Shown: positions 4,724 through 5,514 of the stretch, piece by piece
How positions within the stretch are numbered: position 1 is the stretch's first letter
Layout of the letters: each line of letters begins with the position of its first letter
Assembly (NCBI GenBank): GCA_023389745.1
Contig: JAEWED010000117.1
Coordinates: forward strand, 1-5,514
Direction of reading: 5' to 3'
DNA from: Actinomycetes bacterium
GTDB lineage: Bacteria; Actinomycetota; Acidimicrobiia; Acidimicrobiales; Microtrichaceae
DNA length: 5,514 nucleotides
The notes under the pieces: model-generated
Databases searched by the model: none
What the model saw: the letters and a program-made list of their open reading frames with translations, nothing else
Told to the model about the DNA's origin: nothing
Position numbers and translations under genes: made by a program

Positions 4724-5268
4724 ACGACGACAGGACCCGGCCACCGACCGCCGCCGAGGCACGCGCCGAGGTCGAGGCCCGTCGTGAGGCCACGAAGGTG
4801 GCTCGGGCCGCCGAGCTCGACGAGCGCTTCGGCGACACGCTGCCCGGCAAGGGGATCATCGGCACGTCGTGGTTCGTGACCGCCGCGTTCGTCGTCGTGA
4901 CCGTCCCGGCGGTGATCGACCCCGACCGGTTCATCGGAGCGTTCTTCGTCGTCTCGCTGGTGATCTTCTTCCTGGCGTGCGCGCTGTTCGCGATCGACAT
5001 CGTGCTCGCCGCGGCCCGCAGTCGCGACGACGCCATGGGCATCGGCGGCCTGTTCTTCCTCGCCGGTTGTGCGCCGCGCCGTGCGCAGGTCCACCTGATG
5101 GCCGCACTCGCCGTGCAGGTGGTGGTGGCGCTCGTCGCCGCGGCGGTGCACCCGTTCACGCCGCTCGCCTTCGGCACGCTGGTCCCGATGGTCGGCCTGA
5201 GCTTCAGCGGGCTCTGGGCGGTGCGCCACGGGCTGTTCCCGCCGCGGGTCGGCGTGAGGAAGTCGTGA
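4720..5268 (+). CDS. Four-helix integral membrane protein of unknown function
   Basis: A 182-residue protein. Residues 1-44 form a charged, helix-prone cytoplasmic-looking segment rich in Ala, Glu and Arg (EARAEVEARREATKVARAAELDERFG). Four hydrophobic segments follow at about 46-66, 71-98, 124-143 and 146-168. Between the second and third is a loop with SRDDAMGIGGLFFLAGCAPRR (101-121), whose GLFFLAG part may be a short re-entrant or membrane-surface stretch. There is no signal peptide, cysteine pair or known catalytic motif. I do not recognise a named family. It sits between queG (ATGA overlap) and an ArsA-type ATPase (13-nt gap). A working link to the ATPase, which in other systems handles membrane cargo or metalloids, is inference from adjacency only. 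Confidence 0.85.
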   Translation: MNDDRTRPPTAAEARAEVEARREATKVARAAELDERFGDTLPGKGIIGTSWFVTAAFVVVTVPAVIDPDRFIGAFFVVSLVIFFLACALFAIDIVLAAARSRDDAMGIGGLFFLAGCAPRRAQVHLMAALAVQVVVALVAAAVHPFTPLAFGTLVPMVGLSFSGLWAVRHGLFPPRVGVRKS

Positions 5269-5281
5269 CGGGCGAGCCGTC

Positions 5282-5514
5282 GTGAGGGTCCTGCTCTTCA
5301 CGGGCAAGGGAGGGGTCGGCAAGACGACGACCGCCGCCGCCACCGCGCTGCGCCTGGCCGAGCAGGGCCGACGGGTCGTCGTGACGTCGGCCGACCCCGC
5401 GCACTCGCTCGCGGACTCCTTCGACGTCGAGCTCGACTCGGTGCCGCGCTCGGTCGCCCCGGGGTGCCACGCCCAGCAGCTCGACGCCCGTGTCCGGCTC
5501 GAGGAGAACTGGTC
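5282..5514 (+). CDS. ArsA/GET3-family ATPase, N-terminal fragment
   Basis: The first 77 codons are present; the gene runs off the right edge. The frame opens after a TGA at 5255-5257, and the GTG at 5282 is the only plausible start. It places RVLLFTGKGGVGKTTTAAATA at the very N-terminus, as expected for this family. The deviant Walker A (P-loop) is GKGGVGKTT at residues 8-16, and the ADPAHSLADSF motif at 37-47 is diagnostic for ArsA/GET3-type proteins rather than generic MinD/ParA. Family members are dimeric ATPases; known ones pump metalloids with ArsB or deliver tail-anchored proteins. Actinobacteria often carry ArsA-like pairs of unknown function, so arsenic resistance should not be assumed. 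No good Shine-Dalgarno is visible; a six-codon open frame bridges the gap from the preceding gene by GTGA overlaps at both ends. Confidence 0.9.
   Translation, partial: MRVLLFTGKGGVGKTTTAAATALRLAEQGRRVVVTSADPAHSLADSFDVELDSVPRSVAPGCHAQQLDARVRLEENW

Noticed and set aside
3641..4762. Minus-strand open frame of about 373 codons opposite queG
   Set aside because: It has no recognisable motif and the composition of a codon shadow; queG on the plus strand has full family signatures.
303..5514. whiB4 next to ArsA-like genes, as in mycobacteria
   Set aside because: The ATPase lies about 4.7 kb away with six or so genes in between, and the WhiB subclass cannot be assigned, so this synteny is not supported.
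5282..5514. Arsenic resistance operon
   Set aside because: Only an ArsA-type ATPase N-terminus is seen; there is no ArsB, ArsC or ArsR in the window, and ArsA-like proteins of other function are common in Actinobacteria.

Overview
The window looks like chromosomal DNA from a very GC-rich member of the Actinomycetota, most plausibly an Acidimicrobiia-type lineage. The phylum call rests on a WhiB-family protein (a family essentially restricted to Actinobacteria and their phages), the NYN-domain protein architecture, and extreme G/C bias at third codon positions. The class-level guess comes from remembered similarity only and is weaker.

Layout: (1) At positions 1-120 the first 40 codons of an FAD-dependent glycerol-3-phosphate dehydrogenase (GlpD type) run leftward off the window. 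(2) A 182-nt divergent regulatory region (121-302) holds candidate promoters for both sides and three perfect 10-bp palindromes. (3) A whiB-family gene (303-602) is followed by a stem-loop and then by trpD (670-1740), encoding a divergent anthranilate phosphoribosyltransferase. (4) A 70-nt G-rich spacer with 18-bp tandem repeats and a G-quadruplex motif leads to a TAGACT -10 box. (5) From 1811 to the right edge, five tightly packed co-directional genes look like one operon: a small two-CxxC (zinc-ribbon-like) protein, a coiled-coil plus NYN-domain putative RNase, epoxyqueuosine reductase QueG, a four-TM membrane protein, and an ArsA/GET3-like ATPase cut by the right edge. Two junctions are ATGA overlaps and a third is 13 nt.

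Functionally, the window joins glycerol/lipid metabolism, an iron-sulfur regulator, tryptophan synthesis, and an operon with an RNA flavour (putative NYN RNase plus tRNA queuosine maturation) that continues into membrane and ArsA-type ATPase genes. I see no mobile element, CRISPR array, tRNA or rRNA, and no clear undescribed system. The points most worth a second look are the altered PRPP loop of TrpD, the missing canonical start codon behind a strong Shine-Dalgarno for the NYN gene, the G-quadruplex at the operon promoter, the palindromes in the divergent promoter region, and the apparently leaderless gene starts.
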